A stretch of DNA of 34,875 bases from Ramlibacter sp. (GTDB lineage Bacteria; Pseudomonadota; Gammaproteobacteria; Burkholderiales; Burkholderiaceae_C). The stretch lies in the NCBI GenBank assembly GCA_028291885.1, contig JAQGNJ010000039.1, forward strand, positions 1-34,875, written 5' to 3'. The notes below the pieces were generated by a model, which saw only the letters and a list, made by a program, of their open reading frames with translations, was not told the origin of the DNA and did no database searches. Positions 7,035 through 16,948 of this stretch are shown here, one piece after another (within the stretch, counting starts at the first letter, position 1; every line of letters begins with the position of its first letter). A program made the translations under genes and the position numbers.

Positions 7035-9215
7035 ATGGACGGAACGACCGCCACCGCACGCAGTCCCGGCACCGGCCGTCCGCTCTGGGTCAAGCTGCTG
7101 GCCGGGTTCGTCGTGCTGCTGCTGGCCCTCGTGTTGCTGGTCGTCTTTTTCCCCTGGGACTGGCTGCGCGGGCCGGTGAACCGCTATGTCACCGACCGCA
7201 CCGGCCGCCATTTCGAGATCACGCGCCATCTCGATGTCAAAGTCGGACGCACCACCCGCGTCTTTGCCGACGGCATCGAGTTCGCCAATCCCGAGTGGGC
7301 CAAGGATTCGCACCTGGTGAAGGCCGACGCGGCGGAGATCGACATCAGGCTGTTGCCGTTGCTGCGCGGACGCATCGAGCTGCCGTTGATCAAGTTCACC
7401 CGGCCGCAGCTCGGGTTGCAGATGGAGCCGGACGGGCGCCGCAGCTGGGCGCTCGGGCGCGACACCTCCGACAAGGGCAACCTGCCGGATATCGGCGCAC
7501 TGGTCGTCGATCAGGGCACGATGCACTTCCTGGCAAGCGAATACGGCGCCGACGTGCGGACCGAATTCGCCATCGACAACCGCGGCGACGCCAAGCTGCC
7601 GCTCGGATACAAGGCCAGCGGAACGTGGCAGAAGGAGCCCTTCACCGCCCAGGGCCGGGCCGGCAACGTGATGAATCTCGGAGGCGCGGAAAAGGGATCG
7701 TTCCCGCTGGAGATCGCCGCGGCGGCCGCGCACACCACGCTGAAGGCATCGGGCACGGTGGACAACCTGGCCACGATGGACGGGGCCAATGCGAGCTTCA
7801 CGATGCAAGGCGCCAACCTGTCCGAGCTGTACAAGCTGCTCGGGGTCGTGCTGCCCGAGACGCCTCGCTACGAGCTGCGTGGCCACATGACCAAGCAGGC
7901 CGACGTCTGGAAAGTCGACCAGATCAACGGCAAGCTGGGCAACTCCGACATCAGCGGCCAGATGACCTTCGACCGGTCGCAGCCCGTGCCGCTGCTGACC
8001 GGCAAGCTGCAGTCCAGGGCGCTGGACTTCGACGATCTCGCGCCGCTGGTCGGCCTGCCCGAGCAACCGCGCAGCGCGGCGGCGTTGCCGCACGTCGCGC
8101 CAATTGCCGTCGGCACTGCCCCTGCGAAGGCGGCGCGCGCCAACGTTGCACCCGGTCGCGTGTTGCCGACGGCGGCGCTGGACGTCGCGCGGCTGAAGGC
8201 GATGAACGCGGACGTGCAGTACAGCGCCGCGAAGATCACGAACGTGCGGCAGCTGCCGCTGGAGCGAATGAGCGTGCACGTCAAGCTCAAGGACAGCGTG
8301 CTGCAGCTCGACCCGACCGACCTGGGCGTGGCGGGCGGACGCTTCACCGGACGCATCCGGATCAATGGCAAGAGCGATCCGGCGGTCGCGGAGATCAAGC
8401 TGGACGCGCGCGCCCTCGAACTGGGCAAGCTTTTTCCCTCCGCCAAGCTGACCCGGGCGAGCTTCGGCAAGATCCACGGCGTCATCGACCTGCGTGGCCG
8501 CGGCAACTCGGTGGCCCAGATGCTGGGGACCTCGTCGGGCAACTTTGCCCTGTTGATGGGGCGTGGGCAGATCAGCAACCTGCTGCTGGAAATCGCCGGG
8601 CTCGACGGCGGCGAGATCATCAAGTTCTTCGCCGAGGGCGACCAGAACGCGGAGCTGCGCTGCGCCGCCGCGGCATTCGACGTGAAGAACGGCGTCATGA
8701 CCAGCCGCGCCCTGGTGCTCGACACCTCCGACACCGTGATCTACGGCGACGGCTATGTCAGCCTCGCGAACGAGGCGATGGACCTGACGCTCAATCCCTA
8801 TCCCAAGGACAAGAGCATCCTGGCGTTCCGCTCGCCGCTCAAGCTTGCCGGCACGTTCGCCAAGCCCAAGGCAGGCGTCGACAAGGCGGCGCTGACCGGC
8901 AAGGCCGGCGTCGTGCTGGCGCTGGGTGCGATCAATCCCCTGCTGGGGCTGGCGGCGACGATCGAGACCGGTCCGGGCAAGGACGCCGATTGCCGCTCCG
9001 TACTGCAGGAGGCAGCCGATCCCGCTGCCGCCGCCCGCGCCGCGGCCGCAGGCACGCCAGACCCGTCCAAGCCCGCGCAGGGCAACACCACCAACGTCAT
9101 GGGAGCGGCGCCAAAGAGCGGTGTGTCGCCGCAGCAGCTGGCGCGTGAGCGGCTGGAGCGGCTGGAGCGCCTTCCGCAGGAGCGGGACGCGGCGGCCGCC
9201 GCCAGGCAGCGCTAG
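7035..9215 (+). CDS. AsmA family protein
   Basis: N-terminal TM then FPWDWLRGPVNRYVTDRTGRHFEITRHLDVKVGRTTRVFADGIEFANPEWAKD; long beta-rich AsmA-like body. Confidence 0.88.
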   Translation: MDGTTATARSPGTGRPLWVKLLAGFVVLLLALVLLVVFFPWDWLRGPVNRYVTDRTGRHFEITRHLDVKVGRTTRVFADGIEFANPEWAKDSHLVKADAAEIDIRLLPLLRGRIELPLIKFTRPQLGLQMEPDGRRSWALGRDTSDKGNLPDIGALVVDQGTMHFLASEYGADVRTEFAIDNRGDAKLPLGYKASGTWQKEPFTAQGRAGNVMNLGGAEKGSFPLEIAAAAAHTTLKASGTVDNLATMDGANASFTMQGANLSELYKLLGVVLPETPRYELRGHMTKQADVWKVDQINGKLGNSDISGQMTFDRSQPVPLLTGKLQSRALDFDDLAPLVGLPEQPRSAAALPHVAPIAVGTAPAKAARANVAPGRVLPTAALDVARLKAMNADVQYSAAKITNVRQLPLERMSVHVKLKDSVLQLDPTDLGVAGGRFTGRIRINGKSDPAVAEIKLDARALELGKLFPSAKLTRASFGKIHGVIDLRGRGNSVAQMLGTSSGNFALLMGRGQISNLLLEIAGLDGGEIIKFFAEGDQNAELRCAAAAFDVKNGVMTSRALVLDTSDTVIYGDGYVSLANEAMDLTLNPYPKDKSILAFRSPLKLAGTFAKPKAGVDKAALTGKAGVVLALGAINPLLGLAATIETGPGKDADCRSVLQEAADPAAAARAAAAGTPDPSKPAQGNTTNVMGAAPKSGVSPQQLARERLERLERLPQERDAAAAARQR

Positions 9216-9991
9216 CCGACTTTCGCCGTCGGCGCCGGCCGGGCGGAGCAGACAGGGCAGGCCGCGTTGCGCGGCACACGCAGCTCGCTCCACTCCATCG
9301 TCCGTCCATCGAGCATCAGCATCCGGCCGGCCAGCGAAGGGCCGGCGCCGGAGAGCAGTTTGAGCGCTTCGGCCGCCTGCATCGACCCGATGATCCCCAC
9401 CATGGGAGCGAACACACCCATCGTGGCGCAACGCGTTTCCTCGAACTCCAGATCCGGCGGGAACACGCAGGCATAGCAGGGCGAGGCCGGATCCGCCGGC
9501 TCGTAGACGGCGACCTGGCCGTCGAAGCGGATCGCGGCGCCCGAGACCAGCGGCTTGCCGTGCCGCACGCAGGCCGCGTTGATCGCGTGGCGGGTCGCGA
9601 AGTTGTCGCAGCAGTCCAGCACCACGTCCGCTTGCGGGACCAGTGCGTCCAGCAGCGCCGCGTCGGCACGGGCGTTGACGGCGATCACCTCGGACTCAGG
9701 ATTGATCTGCGCGATGGCCTGCCGGGCCGACTCCGCCTTGGGCGAGCCGAGGCGTGCCATGTCGTGGGCGATCTGGCGCTGCAGGTTGGTCAGGTCCACC
9801 GTGTCGTTGTCGACCAGCGTGATCCTGCCGACGCCCGCCGTCCCCAGGTAAAGGGCCACGGGCGATCCCAGGCCGCCGGCCCCGATCACCAGGGCATGGG
9901 CCGCGAGCATTCGCTCCTGGCCTTCGATGCCCACTTCGTTCAGCAGGATGTGGCGCGAATAGCGCAGCAACTGGTCGTCCGTCATTGCCAC
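9212..9991 (-). CDS. moeB: MoeB/ThiF/HesA family adenylyltransferase
   Basis: RYSRHILLNEVGIEGQERMLAAHALVIGAGGLGSPVALYLGTAGVGRITLVDNDTVDLTNLQRQ; CYAC and CPVC zinc cysteines. Confidence 0.9.
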   Translation of the reverse strand: MAMTDDQLLRYSRHILLNEVGIEGQERMLAAHALVIGAGGLGSPVALYLGTAGVGRITLVDNDTVDLTNLQRQIAHDMARLGSPKAESARQAIAQINPESEVIAVNARADAALLDALVPQADVVLDCCDNFATRHAINAACVRHGKPLVSGAAIRFDGQVAVYEPADPASPCYACVFPPDLEFEETRCATMGVFAPMVGIIGSMQAAEALKLLSGAGPSLAGRMLMLDGRTMEWSELRVPRNAACPVCSARPAPTAKVG

Positions 9992-10000
9992 GATTGTGGA

Positions 10001-10034
10001 GGAAGAAAAAGAAAAGCCGGCAGGGCGCCGGCTT
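10001..10034 (-). terminator. Rho-independent terminator of the S41 peptidase gene
   Basis: Minus strand AAGCCGGC-GCCCT-GCCGGCTT then TTCTTTTTCTTCC. Confidence 0.85.
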
Positions 10035-10079
10035 GTTCTCGGGACCCGGCGCTGGCCGGGACGACACGGCGTCGCCGTG

Positions 10080-11516
10080 TCAGTTTTCCTTCTTTTCTTC
10101 CTTGCGTTCGACCATGGTCTTGCTGATCAGGACCGGACGGCCCTTGAGCTGGTTGATGGCCTGGACCAGCTGGAAGTCCTTGTCGCTGCCGAATTCCGGC
10201 GCCTTGCGGTCCACCGGCGGCTTCTTGGCTTCGTCTTCAGCCTTCTTGCGCGCCTCTTCGCGCATCTTCTCGCGCGCGGGATCCTTCACCTCGGCGCCCT
10301 GGCCGCTGCCAAGATGCTTGTCGAGGTCTGCTTCCCGGGTGCGCAGCACGGCGAACACATTGCCTTCTTCGCTTTCGTCGACCATCACGTCCGGGACGAT
10401 GCCCTTGGCCTGGATCGACTTGCCGCTGGGCGTGTAGTAGCGGGCCGTTGTCAGCTTCAGCCCGGTGTCCGGACCCAGCGGGCGCACGGTCTGCACCGAA
10501 CCCTTGCCGAAAGTCTGGCTGCCCAGGACGGTGGCGCGCCTGTGGTCCTGCAGGGCGCCGGCCACGATCTCGCTGGCCGAAGCCGAGCCTTCGTTGACCA
10601 GCACCACCAGCGGCACGGTCTTGAGGGAAGCGGGCAGGCGACGCAGCGGGTCGGCCCCGGCACGGCGCTGGTAGAACTCCGGCGCCGCCTTGTAGACGAA
10701 CTTGCTTTCCGCCAGCTGGCCGTTGGTCGAGACCACGGTCACGTTCTCGGGAAGGAAGGCGGCCGAGATCGCAACGGCGGCGTCGAGCAGGCCGCCCGGG
10801 TCGTTGCGCAGGTCCAGCACCATGCCCTTGAGATTGGGCTCCGCCTTGTAGATTTCGTCGACCTTCCTGACGAAGTCGTCGACCGTGCGTTCCTGGAACT
10901 GCGACAGGCGGATCCAGCCGTAGCCCGGCTCGACCACCTTGCCGCGCACCGATTGCGTGCGGATTTCCTCGCGCGTGATCGTGACCGGGAAGCTGCGGTT
11001 TTCGTCCTTGCGGAAGATGGTGAGCAGCACCTTGGTGTTCGGCTCGCCGCGCATGCGCTTGACGGCGTCGTTCAGGCTCAGCCCTTTGACCACCGTGTCG
11101 TCGATCTTGGTGATCAGGTCGTTGGGCTTGAGGCCGGCGCGGAAGGCGGGCGAGCCCTCGATCGGCGAAACCACCTTGACCAGGCCGTCTTCCTGCGAGA
11201 TCTCGATGCCGACGCCGACGAAGCGGCCGGAGGTGCCTTCACGGAATTCCTTGAACGACTTCTTGTCGAAGTACTGCGAATGGGGATCGAGGCTGGCCAC
11301 CATGCCGGAGATGGCGTCGGTGATCAGCTTCTTTTCGTCGACAGGCTCGACATAGTCGGACTTGACCATGCCGAATACGGCGGCGAGCTGCTGGAGCTCT
11401 TCGAGCGGGAGCGGGGCCATCGCGCCACGCGCGACCGTCTGCAGGGAAACGGTCGTCAGCGCACCGGCCAATGCGCCTACGGAAATCCAGCCGGCAATCT
11501 TGAGTTTGTGGCTCAT
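10080..11516 (-). CDS. S41 family C-terminal processing peptidase with PDZ domain
   Basis: GRFVGVGIEISQEDGLVKVVSPIEGSPAFRAGLKPNDLITKID PDZ; VNEGSASASEIVAGALQDHRRATVLGSQTFGKGSVQ catalytic Ser/Lys region. Confidence 0.95.
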   Translation of the reverse strand: MSHKLKIAGWISVGALAGALTTVSLQTVARGAMAPLPLEELQQLAAVFGMVKSDYVEPVDEKKLITDAISGMVASLDPHSQYFDKKSFKEFREGTSGRFVGVGIEISQEDGLVKVVSPIEGSPAFRAGLKPNDLITKIDDTVVKGLSLNDAVKRMRGEPNTKVLLTIFRKDENRSFPVTITREEIRTQSVRGKVVEPGYGWIRLSQFQERTVDDFVRKVDEIYKAEPNLKGMVLDLRNDPGGLLDAAVAISAAFLPENVTVVSTNGQLAESKFVYKAAPEFYQRRAGADPLRRLPASLKTVPLVVLVNEGSASASEIVAGALQDHRRATVLGSQTFGKGSVQTVRPLGPDTGLKLTTARYYTPSGKSIQAKGIVPDVMVDESEEGNVFAVLRTREADLDKHLGSGQGAEVKDPAREKMREEARKKAEDEAKKPPVDRKAPEFGSDKDFQLVQAINQLKGRPVLISKTMVERKEEKKEN

Positions 11517-11649
11517 AACGATGAAAAGTCCTCTCGACTTTCAATACTACACCTGGGAAAGGTGTATGACGCGGACCGTCCCGGCTGGTTCCCGGGGCTG
11601 TTGGCAAATTGTGGAAAAGTCCTGATGTTTACCTTGGCTTGACGCGCGC

Positions 11650-12393
11650 TCAGCCCTTGCCCTGGCCGGCGACGGCCGCTGCGGCTTTCGCCGCCGCCTG
11701 CGCGTCCCCGAGGTAATAGTGGCGGATCGGCTTGAGCTGCGCATCGAGCTCGTACACCAGCGGGATGCCGTTGGGGATGTTCAGGCCCACGATGTCGGCG
11801 TCCGAAATCTCGTCGAGATACTTCACCAGCGCGCGGATCGAGTTGCCATGGGCGGCCACCAGGATCCGCTTGCCGGCCTTGATCGCCGGCGCCATCGACT
11901 CGTTCCAGAACGGCAGGACGCGGGCCACGGTGTCCTTCAGGCATTCGGTCAGCGGGATCTGGTCCGGCGCGAGCCTGGCGTAGCGGATGTCGCCGCGCTC
12001 GGAGCGCGGGTCGGATGGCTCGAGCGCCGGCGGCGGGGTGTCGTAGCTGCGGCGCCAGGCCAGCACCTGGGCGTCGCCGTATTTCTTTGCCGTCTCCGCC
12101 TTGTTCAGCCCCTGCAGCGCGCCATAGTGGCGCTCGTTGAGGCGCCAGCTGTGGGCCACCGGCAGCCAGGTGCGGTCCATCTCGTCCAGGCAATGCCAGA
12201 GCGTGCGGGTGGCGCGCTTGAGCACGCTGGTGTAGCAAAGGTCGAAGTCGTAGCCTTGCGCCTTGAGCAGCCGGCCCGACTCCTTGGCCTGCTCGACGCC
12301 GGTCGCAGTCAGGTCCACATCGGTCCAGCCGGTGAAACGGTTCTCGAGATTCCAGGTCGATTCGCCATGGCGGATCAGCACGAGTTTGTACAT
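11650..12393 (-). CDS. gpmA: 2,3-bisphosphoglycerate-dependent phosphoglycerate mutase
   Basis: [63 protein letters not shown]. Confidence 0.97.
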   Translation of the reverse strand: MYKLVLIRHGESTWNLENRFTGWTDVDLTATGVEQAKESGRLLKAQGYDFDLCYTSVLKRATRTLWHCLDEMDRTWLPVAHSWRLNERHYGALQGLNKAETAKKYGDAQVLAWRRSYDTPPPALEPSDPRSERGDIRYARLAPDQIPLTECLKDTVARVLPFWNESMAPAIKAGKRILVAAHGNSIRALVKYLDEISDADIVGLNIPNGIPLVYELDAQLKPIRHYYLGDAQAAAKAAAAVAGQGKG

Positions 12394-12476
12394 GGGCTTG
12401 GGTTGGGAAAGAGCAGGATGGAACCCGGCATTTTAGAATCGCGGGTTGGCCTTCTTCCCCTACTTCAAGGAAAACC

Positions 12477-12884
12477 GTGAATTTCATCGTTGAGAACTGG
12501 ATGCTCATCGCCGTCGCCGTGAGTTCGGGCGCATTGCTGCTGTGGCCGCTCGTCAAGGGCGCCGGCGGCGGCGCGCTCAGTCCCGCTGGCGCCGTCCAGC
12601 TCATCAACCGCGAGCGCGGCGTGGTCGTCGACATCCGCGAGCCCGAGGAGTTCTCCGCCGGACACGTGGGCGGCGCCAGGAACGTGCCGCTGGGCCAGTT
12701 CGAACAGCGTCTGCCCGAGGTCGTCAAGAACAAGACCGTGCCGCTGATCCTGGTCTGTGCCAGCGGCGGCCGCGCCGTCCGCGCCGAGGCCATCGCCCGG
12801 AAACTGGGTTACGACAAGGCCCAGGCGATGGCGGGTGGGCTGAAATCCTGGAAAGAAGCTAATCTTCCGGTCGAGAAGGCGTGA
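12477..12884 (+). CDS. Rhodanese-like domain protein with N-terminal TM
   Basis: GVVVDIREPEEFSAGHVGGARNVPL, LVCASGGRAVRAEAIARKLGY; GTG start at 12477. Confidence 0.92.
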   Translation: MNFIVENWMLIAVAVSSGALLLWPLVKGAGGGALSPAGAVQLINRERGVVVDIREPEEFSAGHVGGARNVPLGQFEQRLPEVVKNKTVPLILVCASGGRAVRAEAIARKLGYDKAQAMAGGLKSWKEANLPVEKA

Positions 12885-12909
12885 GTCGTCCCGCCAAGGA
12901 ACAAGAAAC

Positions 12910-13170
12910 ATGCAAGCCGTCAAGATGTACACCACCGCCGTTTGCCCGTTCTGCATCCGGGCCAAGCAGATCCTCAAGGCCAAGGGGGTCGAGCAGATCG
13001 AGGAAATCCGCATCGACTCCGAGCCCGGGGAGCGGATCAAGATGATGGAGATCACCGGCCGGCGCACCGTGCCCCAGATCTTCATCGGCGACACCCATGT
13101 CGGCGGCTGCGACGACCTGATGGCGCTCGACAGTCGTGGCGGCCTGGTGCCGCTGCTGAACGCCGGCTGA
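12910..13170 (+). CDS. grxC: Glutaredoxin 3
   Basis: VKMYTTAVCPFCIRAKQIL; RRTVPQIFIGDTHVGGCDDLMAL. Confidence 0.95.
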   Translation: MQAVKMYTTAVCPFCIRAKQILKAKGVEQIEEIRIDSEPGERIKMMEITGRRTVPQIFIGDTHVGGCDDLMALDSRGGLVPLLNAG

Positions 13171-13262
13171 GCCCGCGGCGCTGAGATAATCGCGCATCCC
13201 TTCCGGATTGCCCGCCGCGCGCTTGCGAGGCGGGCGTCCTTTCAGAACCCCGAAAGAATTCC

Positions 13263-13730
13263 ATGGCCGACCAGCAAGACCCCGTGTTCCAGATCCAGCG
13301 CGTCTACCTGAAGGAAGCGTCGCTCGAACAGCCCAATTCGCCCGCCATCCTGCTGGAACAGGAACAGCCTTCGGTCGACATCCAGCTCGGTGTCGAAGCC
13401 GGCCAGGCCGCCGACGGCGTGTACGAAGTCTGCGTGACGGCCACCGTCACGACCAAGATCAAGGACAAGACCGTGTTCCTGGTCGAGGTCAAGCAGGCCG
13501 GCATCTTCGAGATCCGCAACCTGCCGCAGGACCAGATGAACGCCATCATGGGCATCGCCTGCCCGCAGATCGTCTATCCGTACCTGCGCGGCAACGTCGC
13601 CGACCTGGTCACCCGCGCCGGCTTCCCGCCCGTGCACCTGGCGGAGATCAACTTCCAGGCGATGTACGAGCAACAGCAAGCCGAACTGGCCCAGCAGCAG
13701 CCGGCGCCGCAGATCATCACCCAGGCCTGA
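13263..13730 (+). CDS. secB: Protein-export chaperone SecB
   Basis: [96 protein letters not shown]. Confidence 0.97.
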   Translation: MADQQDPVFQIQRVYLKEASLEQPNSPAILLEQEQPSVDIQLGVEAGQAADGVYEVCVTATVTTKIKDKTVFLVEVKQAGIFEIRNLPQDQMNAIMGIACPQIVYPYLRGNVADLVTRAGFPPVHLAEINFQAMYEQQQAELAQQQPAPQIITQA

Positions 13731-13772
13731 GCGCCGGCGGCAGGCCTGGACCATCCCCGCGCTGTCGCTCCG

Positions 13773-14774
13773 ATGAAGATTCTTTTGCTCGGTGCCGGTG
13801 CCTGGGGCACGGCGCTGGCGGTGAGCGCCGCGCCACGGCACCAGGTCTCGCTCTGGGGGCGCGATCCGTCGCAGGCAGCCGCCCTGCGAACCTCGCGCGA
13901 AAACACCCGCTACCTCCCCGGAATCGCACTGCCGCCTTCGCTGGACGTGCTCGACGCCGCCCCCGGCGAGCTGCCGGCGCTGGCCGCCGGCTTCGACCTG
14001 GTGGTGATCGCGACGCCGATGGCGGGGCTGCGCGGGCTGTTGCTGGCGTTGCGCGATTGCAAGGCGCCGGTCGCCTGGTTGTGCAAGGGATTCGAAGCAC
14101 CGGTGTCCGGGCCGTATGGCTTGCTCGGACACGAGGTGCGTGCCGAAGTCGCGCCGCGCCTGCGCTCCGGCGCACTCAGCGGACCGAGCTTCGCCCAGGA
14201 GGTCGCGCGCGGCCAGCCGACGGCGCTGGTCGCGGCGAGCGCGGACGCTCTGGTGCGCGAAGCGCTGGTCGACGCCTTCCACTCCGCCAGCGTGCGGGTG
14301 TACGCGAACGACGACCTGCCCGGCGTCGAAGTCGGTGGCGCCGTGAAGAACGTGCTGGCGATCGCCACCGGCCTGTGCGACGGGCTCAGCCTGGGGCTGA
14401 ACGCCCGCGCGGCGCTGATCACGCGCGGCCTGGCGGAGATGAGCCGGCTGGGAGTGGCGCTCGGAGCCCGGGCGGACACTTTCATGGGCCTGTCGGGGCT
14501 GGGCGACCTGGTGCTCACCGCCACCGGCGACCTGAGCCGCAATCGCCAGGTGGGGCTGCAGCTGGCGGCCGGCAAGACGCTGCAGCAGGCAGTCGATTCG
14601 CTGGGCCACGTCGCCGAGGGCGTCTATTGCGCTCGCACGGTGGTCCAGCGCGCGGCGCACCTGGAGGTGGAGATGCCGATCTCCAGGGCCGTCGTCGACC
14701 TGCTCGATGGCAGCTTGCGGCCGCAGCAGGCGGTCGCCGCGCTCATGGGGCGTGACGCCACGACCGAGCGCTGA
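13773..14774 (+). CDS. gpsA: NAD(P)H-dependent glycerol-3-phosphate dehydrogenase
   Basis: [71 protein letters not shown]. Confidence 0.97.
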   Translation: MKILLLGAGAWGTALAVSAAPRHQVSLWGRDPSQAAALRTSRENTRYLPGIALPPSLDVLDAAPGELPALAAGFDLVVIATPMAGLRGLLLALRDCKAPVAWLCKGFEAPVSGPYGLLGHEVRAEVAPRLRSGALSGPSFAQEVARGQPTALVAASADALVREALVDAFHSASVRVYANDDLPGVEVGGAVKNVLAIATGLCDGLSLGLNARAALITRGLAEMSRLGVALGARADTFMGLSGLGDLVLTATGDLSRNRQVGLQLAAGKTLQQAVDSLGHVAEGVYCARTVVQRAAHLEVEMPISRAVVDLLDGSLRPQQAVAALMGRDATTER

Positions 14775-14783
14775 CGGGTCGCC

Positions 14784-15875
14784 TCAGGACGTCCTGCGCG
14801 GCGGGTTGTTGTAGACGAAGCTGGAATAGGTGTGCTCGGCGAACCGGTGCCACAGCAGCACCTCGCCCCTGAACTTGCTCCACGACTCGTAGAGCTTGCG
14901 GAACGCCGGGTTCTTCTCCGATTCCTCGGCGTAGATGTCGAACGCCGCGTCCTGCGCCGCCTTCATCAACTCGGTGGAATAGGCGTGCAGCTTGACGCCG
15001 CTGCCCACCAGCCGGCGCAGCGCGGGCGGGTTCTTGAAGTCGTACTCGGCCATCATGTCGAGGTTGGCCTCGGCCGCGGCGGCTTCGAAGGCCGCCTGGT
15101 AATCCTTGGGCAGCGCTTCCCAGGCCTTGGTGTTGACGTAGAAGGAGTACATCGAGTTGCTCTCCCACCAGCCGGGGTAGTAGTAGTGCGGCGCAACCTT
15201 GTAGAACCCGAGTTTTTCGTCGTCGTAGGGGCCGACCCATTCGGCGGCGTCGATCGTGCCTTTTTCCAGCGCGGGGTAGATGTCGCCGCCGGCGATCTGC
15301 TGCGGCACCGCGCCCAGCCGCGCCATCACTTCGCCGCCGATGCCGGGGATGCGCATCTTCAGGCCCTTGAGGTCGGCCAGCGAGCGGATCTCCTTGCGGA
15401 ACCAGCCGCCCATCTGCACCCCGGTGTTGCCGCCCGGAAAGCTGACGATGTTGAAGTCGCGCAGGAACTCGCGCACCAGCTGCAGGCCGCCGCCATAGAG
15501 CATCCAGGCGTTCTGCTGGCGCTGGTTCAGGCCGAACGGCAGCGTCGTTTCAAAGCCGAAGGCCTTGTTCTTGCCGACGAAGTAGTAGCTGGCCGTGTGG
15601 CCGCACTCGATGCTGGCGCCCTGCACCGCATCGACCACACCAAAAGCGGGCACGAGCTCACCGGCGGCGTGCACGGAGACCTGGAACCGTCCGTTCGTGA
15701 TCTGCGCCAGGCGCCGCGACAGCACTTGCGCGCCGCCATAGATGGTGTCCAGGGTCTTGGGAAAGCTGGAGGCCATCCGCCATCGAATGGCGGGCGCCGT
15801 CTGCGCGATCGCGGGGGCCGAAACCGCCGCCGCGCCTGCCACCATCCCCGATTGAAGGAACCGTCGTTTGTCCAT
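14784..15875 (-). CDS. TRAP transporter solute-binding protein (DctP family, TakP-like)
   Basis: Tat-like DKRRFLQSG signal; FPKTLDTIYGGAQVLSRRLAQITNGRFQVSVHAAGELVPAFGVVDAVQ; YYYPGWWESNSMYSFYVN; internal ATG at 15875. Confidence 0.9.
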   Translation of the reverse strand: MDKRRFLQSGMVAGAAAVSAPAIAQTAPAIRWRMASSFPKTLDTIYGGAQVLSRRLAQITNGRFQVSVHAAGELVPAFGVVDAVQGASIECGHTASYYFVGKNKAFGFETTLPFGLNQRQQNAWMLYGGGLQLVREFLRDFNIVSFPGGNTGVQMGGWFRKEIRSLADLKGLKMRIPGIGGEVMARLGAVPQQIAGGDIYPALEKGTIDAAEWVGPYDDEKLGFYKVAPHYYYPGWWESNSMYSFYVNTKAWEALPKDYQAAFEAAAAEANLDMMAEYDFKNPPALRRLVGSGVKLHAYSTELMKAAQDAAFDIYAEESEKNPAFRKLYESWSKFRGEVLLWHRFAEHTYSSFVYNNPPRRTS

Positions 15876-15888
15876 GGCCTGACCTCCG

Positions 15889-15906
15889 GTTGGTTTGTAT
15901 ACCAAC
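15889..15906. promoter_or_regulatory. Inverted repeat / candidate GntR-type operator at the TRAP gene 5' end
   Basis: GTTGGT-TTGTAT-ACCAAC containing GTATAC, just upstream of minus-strand SD GGAGGT. Confidence 0.5.
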
Positions 15907-15948
15907 ACGCAAGAGCAATGCCAGATCGCCGGTCGGCCGGCGCGCTCT

Positions 15949-16275
15949 TCAGGCCGGGGAAGCCACCTGGGCCAGGCACTCGCGGATCTGGCCGGCGTCG
16001 TGCGGGCGGACCAGCCGCCCGACCTCCGCGCCATCGCGCAGGAAGACCAGGGTCGGCCAGAACTTGACCCGGAACGACCGGCCCAGCGGCCGGCCGCTGC
16101 CGTCTTCCACCTTCAGGTGCCGCACCCCGGGATGGCCGGCCAGTGCCTCGGCGATCGGCCCCTGGGCGGCGCGGCAATAGCCGCACCATGGGGTGCCGAA
16201 CTCGAGCAGCGCCGCCCCTTGCAGGGAATCGACGTCAGCACGGGTCGGCCCCGGGTTCTCGTACTCGGTGTTCAT
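15949..16275 (-). CDS. Thioredoxin family protein
   Basis: ALLEFGTPWCGYCRAAQGPIAEAL; FWPTLVFLRDGAEVGRLVRP. Confidence 0.9.
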   Translation of the reverse strand: MNTEYENPGPTRADVDSLQGAALLEFGTPWCGYCRAAQGPIAEALAGHPGVRHLKVEDGSGRPLGRSFRVKFWPTLVFLRDGAEVGRLVRPHDAGQIRECLAQVASPA

Positions 16276-16310
16276 CGCCCGATTATTTGCCCCCGCGCAC
16301 CGCCTGCGCG

Positions 16311-16874
16311 TCAGCCGGCGCCTCGCGCATCATCGGCGCCTGTCCGTCGTTCGACCGCCGCCTGGCTGAGCACCTGCAGCACCCGGCCCTGGCCGACCAG
16401 CCGCTCCTGGGCGACCACCCGGAACGACGTGTCCTGGGGAAACCGGGCAAGCGCGATCTTCGGCTTGAGGAACTGCGCCTGGACGCGGATCGGCGCGTCC
16501 GAGGCCAGCCAGCCGGCGAGCGGCTGGGACAGCCGGGCGGAGAAGGCTTCGGTGCCGACCACCAGGGCGCAGGTGTCGCCGTCCAGCGGCTTGCCCAGGG
16601 CCGGGGCCGGCGCCAGCGGCGTCATTTCGACCAGCAACTCGCCGGCAAAAGGCCGGCCGCCGAACGGCGACTTGCGTCCCAGCTTGATCTTGCGTCCGAA
16701 ATACGCGATGACATTGCCGATCACCGGCACCCAGAGCACCAGCATCAGGGAGCCGAGGTCGCGCAGGGTGGAAGGATTGGGCGCCCAGTGCCGGACGGCG
16801 GCGCCGGCCAGCGCGAGAACGAGCAGGACGATGACGACGAGTTTGCGGCGGGCAGGGGTGGCATTCAAGGGCAT
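16311..16874 (-). CDS. Hypothetical membrane protein
   Basis: Two N-terminal hydrophobic segments then soluble domain; in-frame between annotated neighbours. Confidence 0.65.
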   Translation of the reverse strand: MPLNATPARRKLVVIVLLVLALAGAAVRHWAPNPSTLRDLGSLMLVLWVPVIGNVIAYFGRKIKLGRKSPFGGRPFAGELLVEMTPLAPAPALGKPLDGDTCALVVGTEAFSARLSQPLAGWLASDAPIRVQAQFLKPKIALARFPQDTSFRVVAQERLVGQGRVLQVLSQAAVERRTGADDARGAG

Positions 16875-16948
16875 CGCCCGAGGCTAACCGCTTTCCGCCG
16901 ACGGCCTTTGCGCCGGCGAGCCGCCTGCGTTGCAGCTATGCTTGGCAG

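Noticed and set aside
6684-9431. 915-aa minus-strand ORF antisense to AsmA
   Set aside because: Arg/Gly/Ala/Gln-rich shadow frame of high-GC coding DNA; the + strand AsmA frame has clear family signatures.
13210-13235. GCCCGCC...GGCGGGC hairpin between grxC and secB
   Set aside because: Likely a weak terminator or leader structure in the secB 5' region; T-tract too poor to call confidently.
14785-14796. Perfect palindrome CAGGACGTCCTG
   Set aside because: Lies within the C-terminal codons of the TRAP gene; a 12-bp palindrome in high-GC DNA alone is not strong evidence.
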